A DNA stretch of 64,000 nucleotides from Demequina gelatinilytica (GTDB lineage Bacteria; Actinomycetota; Actinomycetes; Actinomycetales; Demequinaceae), in assembly GCF_000971115.1 (NCBI RefSeq), contig NZ_BBLV01000013.1:19960-83959 (forward strand), given 5' to 3'. The stretch's first letter is position 1, and each line of letters begins with the position of its first letter. Of the stretch, positions 1 to 8,872 are shown piece by piece. A model generated the notes under the pieces. That model did no database searches. It saw only the letters and a list, made by a program, of their open reading frames with translations, and had not been told where the DNA came from. The position numbers and the translations under genes were made by a program.

Positions 1-16
1 GCGGCGGGGTGAGGCT

Positions 17-499
17 TCACAGCCCCGCGCGGTACATGACCTCGACGAGGTCTCCGGCGGGCCCCTCGAGGGTGCGGCGAAGCCCGCCCTCGGCCAGGCC
101 CGCGGACGTGAGGAACGCGACGCGCGCCTCATCTCCTTGCAGGGTCCAGGCCCGGACCTCCTCGCGCCCCTGCACCCGCAGCGTGTCGATGCACGCGGAC
201 AGCAGGCGCGAGGCGTGACCGGCGCGACGATGCTCGGGAGCGACCTCGAGGGCGATGATCTCGCTGGGCTGGAGAGCCGCGAAGCCCACCACGCGCGGGC
301 CGTCGCACGCGACGAACACCTTGTGCTCGCGCGAGGGCGGCGACACGATGGCGGCGGCCCATCGCGCCCCGACCTCCTCGGCGGGCAGCGCGTCGACGGC
401 GTCGCCCAGCCATCCCCGCCACGCGGCCAGCTGGATTGCGGCGATCGCCTCCTCGTCACCGGGGACGGCGGGGCGGGCGGAGACGTCTGCGTGGATCAT
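17..499 (-). CDS. GNAT family N-acetyltransferase
   Basis: A 160-residue single-domain GNAT protein predicted to transfer an acetyl group from acetyl-CoA to an amine; the substrate cannot be told. The acetyl-CoA-binding segment is the strand IIALEVAPEHRRAGHASRLL, whose RRAGHA loop fits the R/QxxGxG/A motif A of the fold. I place the start at the ATG at 499 because the conserved fold begins just after it; an in-frame ATG at 538 would add 13 residues and overlap azlD. It lies 20 nt downstream of azlD on the same strand and may be the last gene of that run. Family assignment is good, function generic. Confidence 0.75.
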   Translation of the reverse strand: MIHADVSARPAVPGDEEAIAAIQLAAWRGWLGDAVDALPAEEVGARWAAAIVSPPSREHKVFVACDGPRVVGFAALQPSEIIALEVAPEHRRAGHASRLLSACIDTLRVQGREEVRAWTLQGDEARVAFLTSAGLAEGGLRRTLEGPAGDLVEVMYRAGL

Positions 500-518
500 G
501 CGGACCAGCGTAGGCGGC

Positions 519-842
519 TCAGCCCCACCCCAGCGCACGCAGGCCGGCTGCGACCGCCGCCGCGACCGCCACCACCACGATGAACGGAGCGCGCCGCCAC
601 AGGAGCACGGCGGCGACCGCGATCGCGGCGAGCCGCGCGTCGACCACGAGCGTCCGTCCGCTCGCGAACGTCTGGACGCCGACCAGCGCCGAGAGGAGCG
701 CGACGGTCACGAAGGCCGCGATGCGGTGGACGCGAGGGTTCTCGAGCCACGCCTCGGGGACGGCGTGGCCCGCGAGCTTGGTCGCCCACGACAGCAGGCC
801 TGCCGCGACGATGGCGACCCACATCCATGCGTAGGCGCTCAC
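519..842 (-). CDS. azlD: AzlD-type branched-chain amino acid transport subunit
   Basis: A 107-residue, almost entirely hydrophobic protein with about four membrane segments. It matches the small AzlD partner that works with AzlC to export branched-chain amino acids or analogues such as azaleucine. The GTG start at 842 overlaps the azlC stop (GTGA), the usual arrangement for this two-subunit exporter and a sign of translational coupling. The call rests on size, hydropathy and the azlC neighbour; the substrate is inferred from the family only. Confidence 0.8.
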   Translation of the reverse strand: MSAYAWMWVAIVAAGLLSWATKLAGHAVPEAWLENPRVHRIAAFVTVALLSALVGVQTFASGRTLVVDARLAAIAVAAVLLWRRAPFIVVVAVAAAVAAGLRALGWG

Positions 843-1531
843 TCCGGCACCTCCTCGGGCCGTGGATGGCCCCAGCCGGCGACGATCGCGACGGTGGCGG
901 CTGCGAGCACGGGGAGCCCGGCGGGGACCACAGGGGTGAGCGCGAGGGCGAGCACGGACGAGGCGGCGGCCACGGCCTGTGCGCGACGATGCGCGAGGCG
1001 GGGCCACACGAGCGCGAGGAACGCCGCCGCGGCGGCCGCGTCGAGGCCCCAGTCCCGGGGATCGCCGATGCGCGATCCCAGCAGCGCACCGAGCAGCGTG
1101 ATCGCGTTCCAGGCCACGAACACCCCGGCTCCCGTCCACCAGAACCCGGTCCGGCGCGCGTCGGGGTCCTCGGCCGGCTGGGCGAGGGCCACGGCGGTCG
1201 ACTCGTCGATGGTGACCTGGGCGGCCGCCGCGCGGCGCCACCCGTGCATCGGCCTCAGCACGGGCGCGAGCCCCACGCCGTAGAACCCGTTGCGCAGGCC
1301 CAGGAAGGTCGAGGTGGCCACTGCGGAGAACGGGTTGCCGCCCGCGCCGATCACCCCGATGAAGGCGAACTGGGACCCTCCGGAGAACACCAGGAGGGAG
1401 AGCGCGCACGTCTGCCACACGTCGAGCCCCGCCGCGACCGAGAGCGCGCCGAAGCTGAGGCCGTACGCCCCGGTGGCGAGCGACACCGACAGCGCCTGCT
1501 GCCGCGTCGCGTCGAGACGCCGGCGGGTCAC
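839..1531 (-). CDS. azlC: AzlC-type branched-chain amino acid exporter, large subunit
   Basis: A 230-residue polytopic membrane protein of the AzlC family. Recognisable family features are the FGALSVAAGL stretch near residue 25, the segment SGGSQFAFIG, and LRNGFYGVGLAPVL followed by a conserved TIDESTA segment. AzlC and AzlD together form an exporter for branched-chain amino acids in the families studied. The GTG start at 1531 overlaps the stop of the upstream triple-GNAT gene (GTGA), so the acetyltransferase, azlC and azlD are probably one transcript. No regulator gene lies next to it here. Confidence 0.87.
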   Translation of the reverse strand: MTRRRLDATRQQALSVSLATGAYGLSFGALSVAAGLDVWQTCALSLLVFSGGSQFAFIGVIGAGGNPFSAVATSTFLGLRNGFYGVGLAPVLRPMHGWRRAAAAQVTIDESTAVALAQPAEDPDARRTGFWWTGAGVFVAWNAITLLGALLGSRIGDPRDWGLDAAAAAAFLALVWPRLAHRRAQAVAAASSVLALALTPVVPAGLPVLAAATVAIVAGWGHPRPEEVPE

Positions 1532-3291
1532 GGCGCCGTCGGGGCGTCGAGCGCCCATGCGAAGAGCGTCTCGCCTCCGCGCGGGCGCGCGCCGAGCGCG
1601 GCGAAGCCGCAGCGTTCCGCGACGGCGTTGGACCGTGCATTCTCCAGGTCGCACCAGATCTCTGCCCGCCTCGCGCCCGCGGCGAAGGCGGCCCGCGTGA
1701 GCGCGCGGACCGCCTCCGAAGCCAGGCCCTGGCCCTCGCGGTCGGCGGAGATCCAGTAGCCGATCTCGAGCGCGTCGGGTCCCACGCGGGTGTGCAGGCC
1801 GGCGCCGCCGATGAACGCGCCGGTGGCGCGGTCGACCACCGCGTAGCGGAACTGCTCGCCCGCATCGAAGGCGCGGCGGTACTCGGCCAGCTGCTCCTCG
1901 CGCTCTGCGAGGCTGAGCGGCTCGTGCTTCGCCCACGGGATGAAGGGGCGCAGGTGGTCGAGGTTGTCGAGGATCGACGCGTGCATCCCCTCGAGGTCGC
2001 CGGGTTCGTAGCGACGCAGCACCAGCCGCTCGGTCTCGACGCGTGGCGGCACGTCCCACATCTCCCACGGGATCGGGGTGCCGTCCGCGTCCTCTAGGCG
2101 GGGGAACGGCGCCGTCGCGAGCGGCTCTCGGGCGAGCGTGCCCCGATCGGCGACCCAGCGCGCGGCCTCGTCGCCGTCGTCGGTGTCGCGTGTCAGCCCC
2201 GCGTCGGCGAATCCCAGCCGACGGGGGACGGCCGCGGAGCGGGTGTTGTCAGGCCGGTGGTAGATCTCGACGGTCTCGGCGCCGGCGTGGCTCAGCCCGA
2301 CACGGGTGAGCGCGGCGACCGCCTCGGACATGAGCCCGCGGCCCTGGTGCTCGGCGGAGAGCCAGTAGCCGATCTCGAGGCCCGGGCGGTCGTCGAGCGG
2401 GTGCAGGCCGGCGCTGCCCAGGTACTCGCCGCTCTCGCGGTCGAAGAGCCCCATGAGGAAGTCCACGCCGGCCTCGTGGTGCGCGATGTTCTGGGCGAGC
2501 TTGGCGGCGCGCGCCTCGGGGCTCCTCGGCTCGTCCTCGGCCCAGGACAGGAACCGCACCAGGTGCTCACGGTTGGCCGCGATGACGCGCGAGACGTCGG
2601 GGGCGTCCTCGTTCCGGAAGCGGCGGACTACCAGGCGCTCGGTCTCGATGCGGGCGGGGACGCGCCACAGCGGCCAGGGGAGCGTCGCGCCCGCGGCGTC
2701 CGCGAGCCGGGGGAGGGGCGTGGAGGCCGCGGGCTCCCGCGTGAGCGTCGCGACGTCCGCGACCCACACCTCCATGGCCTCCTCGCCCTCGCGGGCCGTG
2801 ACGCCCTCGAGCGTGAAGCCGCAGCGGCGCGCGACCGCGCTCGATCGCGCGTTGGCGGGCACCACGCGGATCTCGACGCGCGAGGCGCGTGCGTGAAGCA
2901 ACCCGACCGCCATGAGCGCGATGGCGGCCTCGCTCGCGTAGCCGTGGCCCTCGGCATCCGCGCCGAGCCAGTACCCGATCTCACGCACGCTCGGGTCGTC
3001 GGTCGCGTGGAATCCGCACGTGCCCAGGAACGCGCCGGTGGCCCGGTCGAAGACGCCGAGGTAGGCGTTGCCGCCCGCGGCGATCCAGGCGAGGCACTGC
3101 TCGATCCACTCGCGGTGCTTCTCGATCGGGAGCGGCTCCTCCACGGCCCACGCCATCCACGGGCGCAGGTGCTCGGCATGGGCGACGAGCGATGCGTGGT
3201 ACGCCGCGACGTCGTCCTCGCCCTCCAGCGGGCGCAGCACCAGCCGCTCGGTCTCGATGCGTGCCGGGATGCGCCAGGTCATGGCGTTCAT
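1528..3291 (-). CDS. Protein of three tandem RimJ/RimL-type GNAT acetyltransferase domains
   Basis: A 587-residue protein made of three full acetyltransferase domains, about residues 1-205, 209-410 and 412-587. Each opens with a version of VPxRIETERLVLRR and carries its own acetyl-CoA loop: AEGHGYASEA near 113, HQGRGLMSEA near 315, REGQGLASEA near 518. The linkers also repeat (a PWPLW or PWEMW turn just before each new domain), so the gene grew by duplication of a whole ~200-residue unit. RimJ/RimL enzymes acetylate protein N-termini or small molecules; the substrate here is unknown. The ATG at 3291 starts MNAMTWRIPARIETERL. The stop overlaps azlC. Single-domain members of this family are usually 170-200 residues, so the triple arrangement is unusual. 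Confidence 0.85.
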   Translation of the reverse strand: MNAMTWRIPARIETERLVLRPLEGEDDVAAYHASLVAHAEHLRPWMAWAVEEPLPIEKHREWIEQCLAWIAAGGNAYLGVFDRATGAFLGTCGFHATDDPSVREIGYWLGADAEGHGYASEAAIALMAVGLLHARASRVEIRVVPANARSSAVARRCGFTLEGVTAREGEEAMEVWVADVATLTREPAASTPLPRLADAAGATLPWPLWRVPARIETERLVVRRFRNEDAPDVSRVIAANREHLVRFLSWAEDEPRSPEARAAKLAQNIAHHEAGVDFLMGLFDRESGEYLGSAGLHPLDDRPGLEIGYWLSAEHQGRGLMSEAVAALTRVGLSHAGAETVEIYHRPDNTRSAAVPRRLGFADAGLTRDTDDGDEAARWVADRGTLAREPLATAPFPRLEDADGTPIPWEMWDVPPRVETERLVLRRYEPGDLEGMHASILDNLDHLRPFIPWAKHEPLSLAEREEQLAEYRRAFDAGEQFRYAVVDRATGAFIGGAGLHTRVGPDALEIGYWISADREGQGLASEAVRALTRAAFAAGARRAEIWCDLENARSNAVAERCGFAALGARPRGGETLFAWALDAPTAP

Positions 3292-3337
3292 CCTGGCATC
3301 CCGCCGCGGGGCCAGGCGCCCCACAGGCGGCCCCTCG

Positions 3338-4662
<1,325 letters not shown>

Positions 4663-4669
4663 GGGCTCC

Positions 4670-4675
4670 AGCGTA
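4670..4675 (-). promoter_or_regulatory. Putative -10 box for a leaderless thyA mRNA
   Basis: TACGCT on the minus strand, followed by 7 nt and then the thyA GTG. The spacing would put the transcription start at or next to the start codon. A weak GGAG also lies in the 7-nt gap, so a short conventional leader is not excluded. No clear -35 element is visible. Confidence 0.45.
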
Positions 4676-4806
4676 CGCGCGGCGCCGGACGATGCTGCGG
4701 CGCCCGCGCCCGGCGAGCGGGGACGGGCGCCTGCAGCCTCCCGGTTGCGGCGGCCCCCGCACAGGACGAGCCTGAAGACGGGTCCCCGCTCACGCCGGAG
4801 GCTGCC

Positions 4807-6678
4807 ATGCGCCAGAACGACCCCATCCCCGCGATCGCGGAGGCGCACGCACGCCACCTCGCGACCCTTCCTTTCGAGGACGAGCGGGACTTCGAGGACG
4901 CCGACCGCGGCTTCCTCGGCACCCTCGCGGACCCCGTGATCCGCGACGCCGACGGCGCCGTGGTGTGGGATGCATCGTCCTACGGCTTCCTCGAGGGCCA
5001 GGCGCCCACCACGGTCCATCCGAGCCTGTGGCGGCAGTCGACGCTCGCCGCGCGCCACGGGCTGTACGAGGTGGTGGAGGGCCTCTACCAGGTCCGCGGG
5101 CTCGACCTCTCGGTGATGTCGCTCATCGAGGGGGACACGGGCGTCATCGTGGTGGACCCGCTCATCAGCAAGGAGACGGCCGCGGCTGCGCTCGCGCTCT
5201 ACCGCGAGCACCGGGGGGACCGGGCGGTGACGGGGATGGTCTACACGCACTCGCACCTCGACCACTTCGGCGGCGCGCTCGGCATCATCACCGCGGAGGA
5301 GGCGGCCGCGCGGCGGGTCCCGATCATCGCACCCGAGGGTCTCGTGGCCCACGCCGTCGCGGAGAACGTGTACGCCGGCACCGCGATGGCGAGGCGTGCG
5401 GGGTACATGTACGGCGCTGCGCTCGCGCGCGGGCCCCGCGGGCAGGTCGGCGCGGGCCTGGGCCAGACGACGTCGACGGGCCACCCCGGCATCATCCCTC
5501 CCACGCATGACGTCACGACCACCGGGCAGACGGTCACCGTCGACGGCGTCGAGCTCGAGTTCCAGATGGCGCCCGGCACCGAGGCGCCCGCGGAGCTCCA
5601 CTTCCTGGTGCCGCGCTACGCCGCGCTGTGCATGGCGGAGAACGTCACGCACAACCTCCACAACCTGCTGACGCTGCGCGGCGCGCTGGTGCGCGATCCC
5701 AACGTCTGGGCGAGCTATCTCACCGAGGCGATCCGGCTCTTCGGGGACCGTGCGGACGTGATGTTCGCGTCGCACCACTGGCCCACGTGGGGCCGTGACC
5801 GGCTGGTCGAGTACCTCGGCCTCCAGCGCGACCTCTACAAGTACCTGCACGATCAGACGCTGCGCATGCTCAACAAGGGCCTCACAGGAGCGGAGATCGC
5901 CGAGGAGATGACGGTGCCGCCCGCGCTCGAGAGGGTCTGGGGCACGCACGGCTACTACGGCTCCGTGTCGCACAACGTCAAGGCGATCTACCAGCGCTAC
6001 CTGGGGTGGTTCGACGGCAACCCGGCACGGCTCTGGCCGCATCCGCCGCAGGCGCTCGCAGAGCGCTATGTCGCCGCGATCGGCGGCGTCGACCGCGTGG
6101 TCGCGCTCGCGCGAGCGGCCTACGACGGCGGCGACCTCCGATGGGCCGCCACCCTGCTCGACCACGCGGTGTTCGCCTCGCCGGACCATGCGGCGGCGCG
6201 CGAGCTCTACGCGGACACCCTCGAGCAGCTCGCCTACGGCTCCGAGAACGGCACGTGGCGCAGCTTCTACCTCTCCGGCGCGACCGAGCTGCGCGAGGGG
6301 TCGTTCGGCACGCCGGTGGCGACCGCCGCCCCGGACCTGGTCGCGCAGCTGAGCCCCGAGCAGATCTTCGACGCGATCGCGATCACGGTGGACGGGCCCC
6401 GGGCGTGGGACCTCGACCTCGCGATCGACGTGGTGCTCACCGACCTGGACCGCGCCTTCCATCTCACGCTGCGCCACGGCGTGATGGTCGCTGTCGAGGG
6501 CGGCGCGGCGGGCGACGCCGGTGTGACGCTCGCCCTGACCAAGCCCCGGCTGCTCGCGGTGCTCGCGGGCGACCTCGACTCGCCGGGGCTCGACATCACG
6601 GGTGACCCCGCCGTGCTCCCGCAGCTGCTCGGCGTGCTCGATCCGGGCGATCCCGGCTTCGAGATCGTCGTGCCGTGA
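4807..6678 (+). CDS. Alkylsulfatase-like metallo-beta-lactamase-fold hydrolase (SdsA1/BDS1 type)
   Basis: A 623-residue protein matching linear primary-alkylsulfatases, which cleave long-chain alkyl sulfates such as SDS to alcohol and sulfate using two zinc ions. The metal motif [10 protein letters not shown] lies at residues 147-156; further ligands are expected in [13 protein letters not shown] and [10 protein letters not shown]. The middle carries the family dimerisation region ([21 protein letters not shown]), and the C-terminal ~120 residues have the SCP2-like form of the hydrophobic substrate domain. There is no obvious signal peptide, so it is probably cytoplasmic. The ATG at 4807 follows a GGAGG at 4795-4799. 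It is divergent from thyA with 144 nt between them. Confidence 0.88.
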   Translation: MRQNDPIPAIAEAHARHLATLPFEDERDFEDADRGFLGTLADPVIRDADGAVVWDASSYGFLEGQAPTTVHPSLWRQSTLAARHGLYEVVEGLYQVRGLDLSVMSLIEGDTGVIVVDPLISKETAAAALALYREHRGDRAVTGMVYTHSHLDHFGGALGIITAEEAAARRVPIIAPEGLVAHAVAENVYAGTAMARRAGYMYGAALARGPRGQVGAGLGQTTSTGHPGIIPPTHDVTTTGQTVTVDGVELEFQMAPGTEAPAELHFLVPRYAALCMAENVTHNLHNLLTLRGALVRDPNVWASYLTEAIRLFGDRADVMFASHHWPTWGRDRLVEYLGLQRDLYKYLHDQTLRMLNKGLTGAEIAEEMTVPPALERVWGTHGYYGSVSHNVKAIYQRYLGWFDGNPARLWPHPPQALAERYVAAIGGVDRVVALARAAYDGGDLRWAATLLDHAVFASPDHAAARELYADTLEQLAYGSENGTWRSFYLSGATELREGSFGTPVATAAPDLVAQLSPEQIFDAIAITVDGPRAWDLDLAIDVVLTDLDRAFHLTLRHGVMVAVEGGAAGDAGVTLALTKPRLLAVLAGDLDSPGLDITGDPAVLPQLLGVLDPGDPGFEIVVP

Positions 6679-6690
6679 GGCGGTGGTGGT

Positions 6691-6735
6691 GTCCCGCTCC
6701 GGTCGTGAGCCGGCGCCGCCTGCGCGGTGCGGGAC
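6691..6735. terminator. Possible bidirectional terminator hairpin
   Basis: Between two convergent genes, GTCCCGC (6691-6697) can pair with GCGGGAC (6729-6735), with an inner CCGG/CCGG pairing. There is no T-run on either side, so this is a weak call based on position and complementarity. Confidence 0.3.
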
Positions 6736-6741
6736 GGGGCC

Positions 6742-7311
6742 TCAGCCCCAGACGGCCGTCTTGGAAGCGACCCGGAAGGCGCCGTCCTTCCATGTGAAGT
6801 CGACGCTCGTGTAGCCGTACTCGGAGCCGGGCACGGGCCACTCGACGGTCAGCGTCTTGGTCTCGCTGTCGCGCAGCTCGATCTGGGTCCGACCGGCGGT
6901 GCCGGCGATCGCGCGCACCTCGGCGATGGTCGCGCCCTTCGCGAATGAGCGGTACTCCGCCTTGGTCATCTTGTCCGTGGTCTGCTTCGGGCCGTCGAGC
7001 CAGGCCGCGAGCTTGCCGTTGACGCGCCACACGCCGTTGACCTTGACCAGATCCAGGTACACGAAGCCGAGCTCGGAGGTCGTGACCTGCCACGCGCGGA
7101 TCTGGTGGGCGTAGCCGCCCTCCTTGTAGGTCTCGACCTGCGTGCCCTTCGAGTCGAAGCGGGCGATCGTCTTGTCGAAGGTCTGGCCGAGCGAGATGTG
7201 CGCGAACTCGTAGCGGTCGACCTTGGGTGTGTCGTCCGCGTTCGCGGCGGTGGCGCCCGTGAGCGCGATGACGACGCCGGCGATCGCGGCGACGGTGGAC
7301 CTCAGCTTCAT
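6742..7311 (-). CDS. Secreted protein with two BLIP/SmpA-like repeats
   Basis: A 189-residue protein with a signal peptide (positive start, hydrophobic core, cut expected near ATAANA-DD at residues 20-26). The mature part is two tandem units of about 75 residues. Both have a helix with a GQT/GAT turn (ISLGQTFDKTIARF; FAKGATIAEVRAIAG), then a strand W.V...SE.G...DL, then G.(W/F)RV..K.A.W. This two-unit alpha/beta layout resembles beta-lactamase inhibitory protein (BLIP) and the related SmpA/OmlA fold; inhibition of a beta-lactamase is only a guess. I know of no named family for it. Start ATG at 7311 follows AGGAGAG about 11 nt upstream. The reading frame also opens further upstream, but the signal peptide fixes this start. 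Confidence 0.65.
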   Translation of the reverse strand: MKLRSTVAAIAGVVIALTGATAANADDTPKVDRYEFAHISLGQTFDKTIARFDSKGTQVETYKEGGYAHQIRAWQVTTSELGFVYLDLVKVNGVWRVNGKLAAWLDGPKQTTDKMTKAEYRSFAKGATIAEVRAIAGTAGRTQIELRDSETKTLTVEWPVPGSEYGYTSVDFTWKDGAFRVASKTAVWG

Positions 7312-7350
7312 GTGGTGGTGCTCTCTCCTGGTGGGGAGACCATGCGGCCT

Positions 7351-7377
7351 CCGATGGGTGGGTACGGCTCCCATCGG
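7351..7377 (-). promoter_or_regulatory. Hairpin in the 5' leader of the BLIP-like gene
   Basis: CCGATGGG (7351-7358) and CCCATCGG (7370-7377) form an 8-bp perfect stem in the transcribed leader, about 40 nt before the ATG at 7311. A -10-like TAGATT on the minus strand at 7431-7436 would give a leader of about 110 nt. The role is unknown; no riboswitch class is recognised. Confidence 0.35.
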
Positions 7378-7584
7378 GGGGTGAGGTTGCCGTCGGCCGC
7401 ACACGCACGCGCGCCGAGCCGTGCGCTCAATCTAGCGGCGCCGGGCGCACTCCGATGCACGCGCCATGGGGCGAATCGGCACGACGTGCCGGCGAGCGTG
7501 CGGGCTGGGCGCCCGCGCGCATCGTCCCCGCCTGCGCGACACTGGAGCGGGACCGGGCCGCGCGCCCGGGAAGGGAGGCCGCGC

Positions 7585-7917
7585 ATGGATGTGGAGAACC
7601 TCGGGGCGGTCGCGGAGGACCAGCTCGAGCTCGCGCGGGTGGAGTCGAGCGGGCGCCACTCGGTCACCCTCATGGGGGACCGGGCCAGCGACCTGAGGCA
7701 GACGGTGATCGCGCTCGCGGCGGGCCATCGGCTCCACGACCACGAGAGCCCGGGCGAGGCGACCCTCCAGGTCATCAGCGGCGAGCTGGAGCTCGGCAGC
7801 GCGTCCGGAGGTGTGACGCTCTCGCCGGGTGACTACCTGGTCCTCCCGCCCGAACGGCACGGCCTGCATGCGCTCGCGGACTCCGCGATGCTGCTCACGG
7901 TCGCGACGCGGGCCTGA
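7585..7917 (+). CDS. Small cupin-domain protein
   Basis: A 110-residue single cupin. The fold is shown by H(x)H-rich LHDHESPGEATLQVISGELEL (cupin motif 1) and SPGDYLVLPPERHGLHAL (motif 2, with its metal-ligand histidine). Such small cupins bind a metal and may sense or modify small molecules; nothing here identifies the ligand. The ATG at 7585 has GGGAGG at 7573-7578 as ribosome binding site. It stands alone, 51 nt upstream of dapA. Confidence 0.7.
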   Translation: MDVENLGAVAEDQLELARVESSGRHSVTLMGDRASDLRQTVIALAAGHRLHDHESPGEATLQVISGELELGSASGGVTLSPGDYLVLPPERHGLHALADSAMLLTVATRA

Positions 7918-7955
7918 CGGCGCCGAGGCGACCGCAGGTCACCCGTCGCGCGCGG

Positions 7956-7961
7956 TAGGTT
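7956..7961 (+). promoter_or_regulatory. Putative -10 box for a leaderless dapA mRNA
   Basis: TAGGTT followed by 7 nt and then the dapA ATG at 7969. There is no Shine-Dalgarno sequence between them, consistent with transcription starting at the ATG. No convincing -35 box. Confidence 0.5.
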
Positions 7962-7968
7962 GAGTGCC

Positions 7969-8862
7969 ATGACTTCCTCCACGCGCCCGTTCGGAACGGT
8001 GCTGACCGCGATGGTCACCCCGATGCACGAGGGAGGCGCGCTGGACCTCAAGGGCGCCCAGGAGCTCGCGAAGTTCCTGGTCGCGCACGGGTCCGACGGG
8101 CTCGTCCTGTCGGGCACCACCGGCGAGGCGCCGACCACGCACGCGCCCGAGAAGGTCGACCTCCTCGTCGCCGTGCGCGAGGCGGTCGGACCCGACGTCA
8201 CCATCCTCACGGGTGCCGGCTCCAACGACACCGCCCACGCGGTGCGCATGGCCGAGCAGGGCGAGGAGGCCGGCGCCGACGGCATCCTCGCGCTCACGCC
8301 GTACTACTCGAAGCCCACGCAGGCCGGCGTGGTCGCGCACTTCCGTGCGATCCTCGGCGCGACGGGCCTGCCGGCGATGCTCTACGACATCCCTGGCCGG
8401 ACGGCACTCGCGATCTCCGACCAGAGCTACGACGAGCTCGCAGCACACCCCCGCGTGGTGGCCGTCAAGGACGCCACGGGCGGCGTCGAGGCGGCCAAGG
8501 AGCGGATCGCGCGCACCGGGCTCGCCTGGTACTCGGGCGACGACCCGCTCACCCTCGACTTCCTCCGGGCAGGCGCCGTCGGCGTCGTGTCCGTCTCGTC
8601 CCACGTAGTGGGGCGGGAGATCGCGGCGATGATCGCCGCGCATGAGGCAGGCGACACCGCGGAGGCCGAGCGCCTCCACGAGTCCCTGCTCCCGGTGCAC
8701 GAGGCCGTCTTCTCCGGCCCCGGCGCCATCAACGCGAAGTCCGCGGTGCACTGGCTGGGCGTCGTCCCGAGCCGGGCGATGCGGCTTCCCTTGCTTCCCA
8801 ACCCGCCGGCCGAGCACGACGCGCTGATCCTGCGCCTCGAGGCCGCCGGCATCCACCCCTGA
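7969..8862 (+). CDS. dapA: 4-hydroxy-tetrahydrodipicolinate synthase
   Basis: A 297-residue DapA that condenses pyruvate with aspartate semialdehyde, the first committed step to diaminopimelate and lysine. The Schiff-base lysine is K167 in VVAVKDATG, the catalytic tyrosine is Y139 in MLYDIPGRT, and the GTTGE pyruvate loop is at 50-54. The ATG at 7969 is preferred over an in-frame TTG at 7960 because the TAGGTT box makes the ATG the likely first codon of the mRNA. RNase J begins 10 nt after its stop, a dapA-rnj pairing common in actinobacteria. Confidence 0.96.
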   Translation: MTSSTRPFGTVLTAMVTPMHEGGALDLKGAQELAKFLVAHGSDGLVLSGTTGEAPTTHAPEKVDLLVAVREAVGPDVTILTGAGSNDTAHAVRMAEQGEEAGADGILALTPYYSKPTQAGVVAHFRAILGATGLPAMLYDIPGRTALAISDQSYDELAAHPRVVAVKDATGGVEAAKERIARTGLAWYSGDDPLTLDFLRAGAVGVVSVSSHVVGREIAAMIAAHEAGDTAEAERLHESLLPVHEAVFSGPGAINAKSAVHWLGVVPSRAMRLPLLPNPPAEHDALILRLEAAGIHP

Positions 8863-8872
8863 CGGAGACCGC

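Noticed and set aside
7351..7440. Resemblance of the BLIP-like gene leader to a SAM riboswitch (a GGCAACC stretch)
   Set aside because: Only the short GGCAACC is shared. The other conserved SAM-I/SAM-IV segments are absent and the downstream gene has no link to sulfur metabolism.
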